64,000 bases of DNA, from contig NC_019683.1 of assembly GCF_000316605.1 (NCBI RefSeq), positions 4,758,036 to 4,822,035 of the forward strand. The letters run 5' to 3'. The position numbers and the translations under genes were made by a program. This document shows, one piece after another, positions 62,920 to 64,000 of this stretch (positions within the stretch are counted from its first letter, which is position 1; each line of letters begins with the position of its first letter). This DNA comes from [Leptolyngbya] sp. PCC 7376. Lineage in GTDB: Bacteria > Cyanobacteriota > Cyanobacteriia > Cyanobacteriales > MRBY01. Below the pieces are notes generated by a model. That model saw only the letters and a program-made list of their open reading frames with translations. It had not been told where the DNA came from and did not search any database.

Positions 62920-64000
62920 ATGAAATTATTTTTGCGTTCTACCATTGCTGCTCTATCAATTACGCCATTTATTTTCGCTCTACCTGCGGCGATCGCCCAA
63001 ACATCCGAAAATGCAATATCTGAAAGCCTCGGTAACTTTAACCCAGTAACCGACGGCTTTTCTTTTACGAATGTGGCCCTGACCCAACAAATAAAAGAAA
63101 CTTACAAAACCGATAGAGCAGCTCAGAATGCGATTAATACCGAAGCAATGATTTTCATGTTTGGCCCTGAAGTCTGTTTAGCAGGCTCAATCAGAGAAAA
63201 CAGTACAGATAATTGTGTCCTCACCGCTGCAGCCAAACGATGGCTTTCCCAAAATATTGGCAGCATGAAAAATGGGGTTTGTGAAGGCATTGCCCTCTCC
63301 AGCCTATTTCTATGGCTGGGACGTAATGACGCCAGTAATTGGGATCGACCAAATACAGTAATTATTCCAATGGCAGGTCTTTTCACCGATGGAAAAGAGG
63401 GTACATCCCGAGCTAAGGATATCGCACTCACTAATCCCAGCCTGCATACTTACACCTCCTTACTCTTTTCGATGCAATCCCTAAAGGCTGTTTATAAAAA
63501 TGCGAACACAAATCGCACCAGCCAAACTCCATCTCAACTTTTGACAGCAATCAAAAATAGTTTCACAACCAAAAGCACCTTCAATGTAGTGAGCGATCCT
63601 CTCTACACGATTGGGATCTACAAAGTTGATACAGACAACAAACTCTCTCAAGGGCACACCCTCCTACCCTACAAAATTGAACAGACAGGAGACGGCATAG
63701 CCAAGCTTTTCGTCTATGACAGTAACTACACTTACGGTAACGACATCAGCAAAAAACAAACCGACCCTAACTCAACCTTTATCGAGTTCAATGGCAATCA
63801 GTGGAGTTACGCACCGCCAGGATTAAAAACAGCCTATCGTGGTGATAAAAATACAAAAAACCTAGACATTTCTCTACTTTCTAAACGAGATCCAGCCAGT
63901 GGGTTTCATGACTGCGCATTCTGCCGTAGCGGCATTGGTGCTTTTGAAATTGATCTACTCGGCTCTGCAAATATGACAGTGAAGAATCTAGCAACAAACC
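62920..64000 (+). CDS. Exported protein with papain-like Cys-His-Asp motifs, second paralogue (3' end outside window)
   Basis: The ATG at 62920 starts a clear signal peptide (MKLFLRSTIAALSITPFIFA then LPAAIA, cleavage after AIA). The frame is open to the right edge, giving 360 codons. It repeats the order of the first paralogue: FNPVTDGFSFTN, FGPEVC, GVCEGIALSSLFLW with Cys121, QGHTLLPY with His246, LFVYDSNYTYG with Asp267, and the CxxC pair in HDCAFCRSG (Cys332/335). The two genes are therefore a tandem duplication of one exported family. The C-terminal domain lies beyond the window. An intergenic gap of 142 bp precedes it. Confidence 0.75.
   Translation, partial: MKLFLRSTIAALSITPFIFALPAAIAQTSENAISESLGNFNPVTDGFSFTNVALTQQIKETYKTDRAAQNAINTEAMIFMFGPEVCLAGSIRENSTDNCVLTAAAKRWLSQNIGSMKNGVCEGIALSSLFLWLGRNDASNWDRPNTVIIPMAGLFTDGKEGTSRAKDIALTNPSLHTYTSLLFSMQSLKAVYKNANTNRTSQTPSQLLTAIKNSFTTKSTFNVVSDPLYTIGIYKVDTDNKLSQGHTLLPYKIEQTGDGIAKLFVYDSNYTYGNDISKKQTDPNSTFIEFNGNQWSYAPPGLKTAYRGDKNTKNLDISLLSKRDPASGFHDCAFCRSGIGAFEIDLLGSANMTVKNLATN

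Noticed and set aside
1-64000. CRISPR array
   Set aside because: No regularly spaced direct repeats with unique spacers were seen. The only repeat families are IS ends, the GAACTCACGTTA repeats and HIP1.
1-64000. HIP1 octamers as individual regulatory sites
   Set aside because: GCGATCGC occurs throughout genes and spacers as a general feature of such genomes, so single copies are not annotated.

Overview
The window is cyanobacterial chromosome. The evidence is the constant recurrence of the HIP1 octamer GCGATCGC (often as GGCGATCGCC) inside genes and spacers, together with genes typical of oxygenic phototrophs: ycf4, ycf66, a PetL-like b6f subunit, FtsH2-type thylakoid protease, Calvin-cycle fructose bisphosphatase and class II aldolase, cyAbrB, and a tocopherol-methyltransferase-like gene. 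Gene content and protein similarity suggest the Synechococcus PCC 7002 / Leptolyngbya PCC 7376 neighbourhood, but that is an impression from memory, not a computed placement.

Layout. 1-2.4 kb: the 5' part of a sugar-nucleotide epimerase, then a cyanoexosortase A and its partner protein (protein sorting / exopolysaccharide context). 2.5-6.9 kb: cyAbrB, sdhB, ycf4, a cyclophilin lipoprotein, and a ketoacyl synthase. 7.1-8.5 kb: a divergent cupin/LysR pair bounded by short repeats. 8.6-15.4 kb (minus strand): nadB, a small protein, fbp, an FAD amine-oxidase-like protein, nrdA. 15.5-19.7 kb: a mobile-element-rich patch with an IS6-type remnant, a SagB-type oxidoreductase, a SUMF1-domain protein, a 47-bp palindrome made of two IS6-type ends, and an intact IS1-family element with a perfect 8-bp target duplication. 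19.8-22.5 kb: fba, a TonB-like protein, smpB. 22.6-23.0 kb: a compact nitrogen-control locus (promoter, NtcA box, glutamine riboswitch, 57-aa DUF4278 protein). 23.2-31.5 kb: an acyl-CoA dehydrogenase homologue, tRNA-Gly(CCC), ispH, ycf66, minCDE, an aspartate-type aminotransferase, hisC. 31.8-36.5 kb: a CHASE2-GGDEF-EAL protein and ftsH. 36.7-43.8 kb: an FdhF/YdeP-type molybdoenzyme, petL-like, a phosphopantetheinyl transferase, ygfZ-like, small membrane and coiled-coil proteins, GNAT, ComFB, a methyltransferase. 43.9-49.4 kb: a PP2C phosphatase facing an Hsp70/actin-fold ATPase and an acidic coiled-coil protein. 49.7-55.1 kb: a Crp-family regulator, DUF2232, tocopherol-methyltransferase-like, ankyrin, a 59-aa protein with a GlcE-like flavoprotein, and a PH-like membrane protein.

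55.4-64.0 kb is the most unusual region. An 1808-residue protein carries five tandem TIR domains, each followed by the same helical linker, then one transmembrane segment and fourteen WD40 repeats (two seven-bladed propellers). TIR2 has lost the expected catalytic glutamate; the array looks like a duplicated TIR pair plus a fifth TIR. Directly downstream, on the same strand, are two paralogous exported proteins, the second cut by the window edge. They share Cys, His and Asp motifs in the order seen in papain-like cysteine peptidases, plus a CxxC pair. I know of no described system with this composition; treating it as one functional unit is inference.

The rest is mostly housekeeping. Themes that connect genes across the window are nitrogen status sensing (NtcA box plus glutamine riboswitch), cyclic-nucleotide signalling (CHASE2-GGDEF-EAL, ComFB, Crp), photosynthetic complex assembly and maintenance (ycf4, ycf66, petL, ftsH), and cell division (minCDE).
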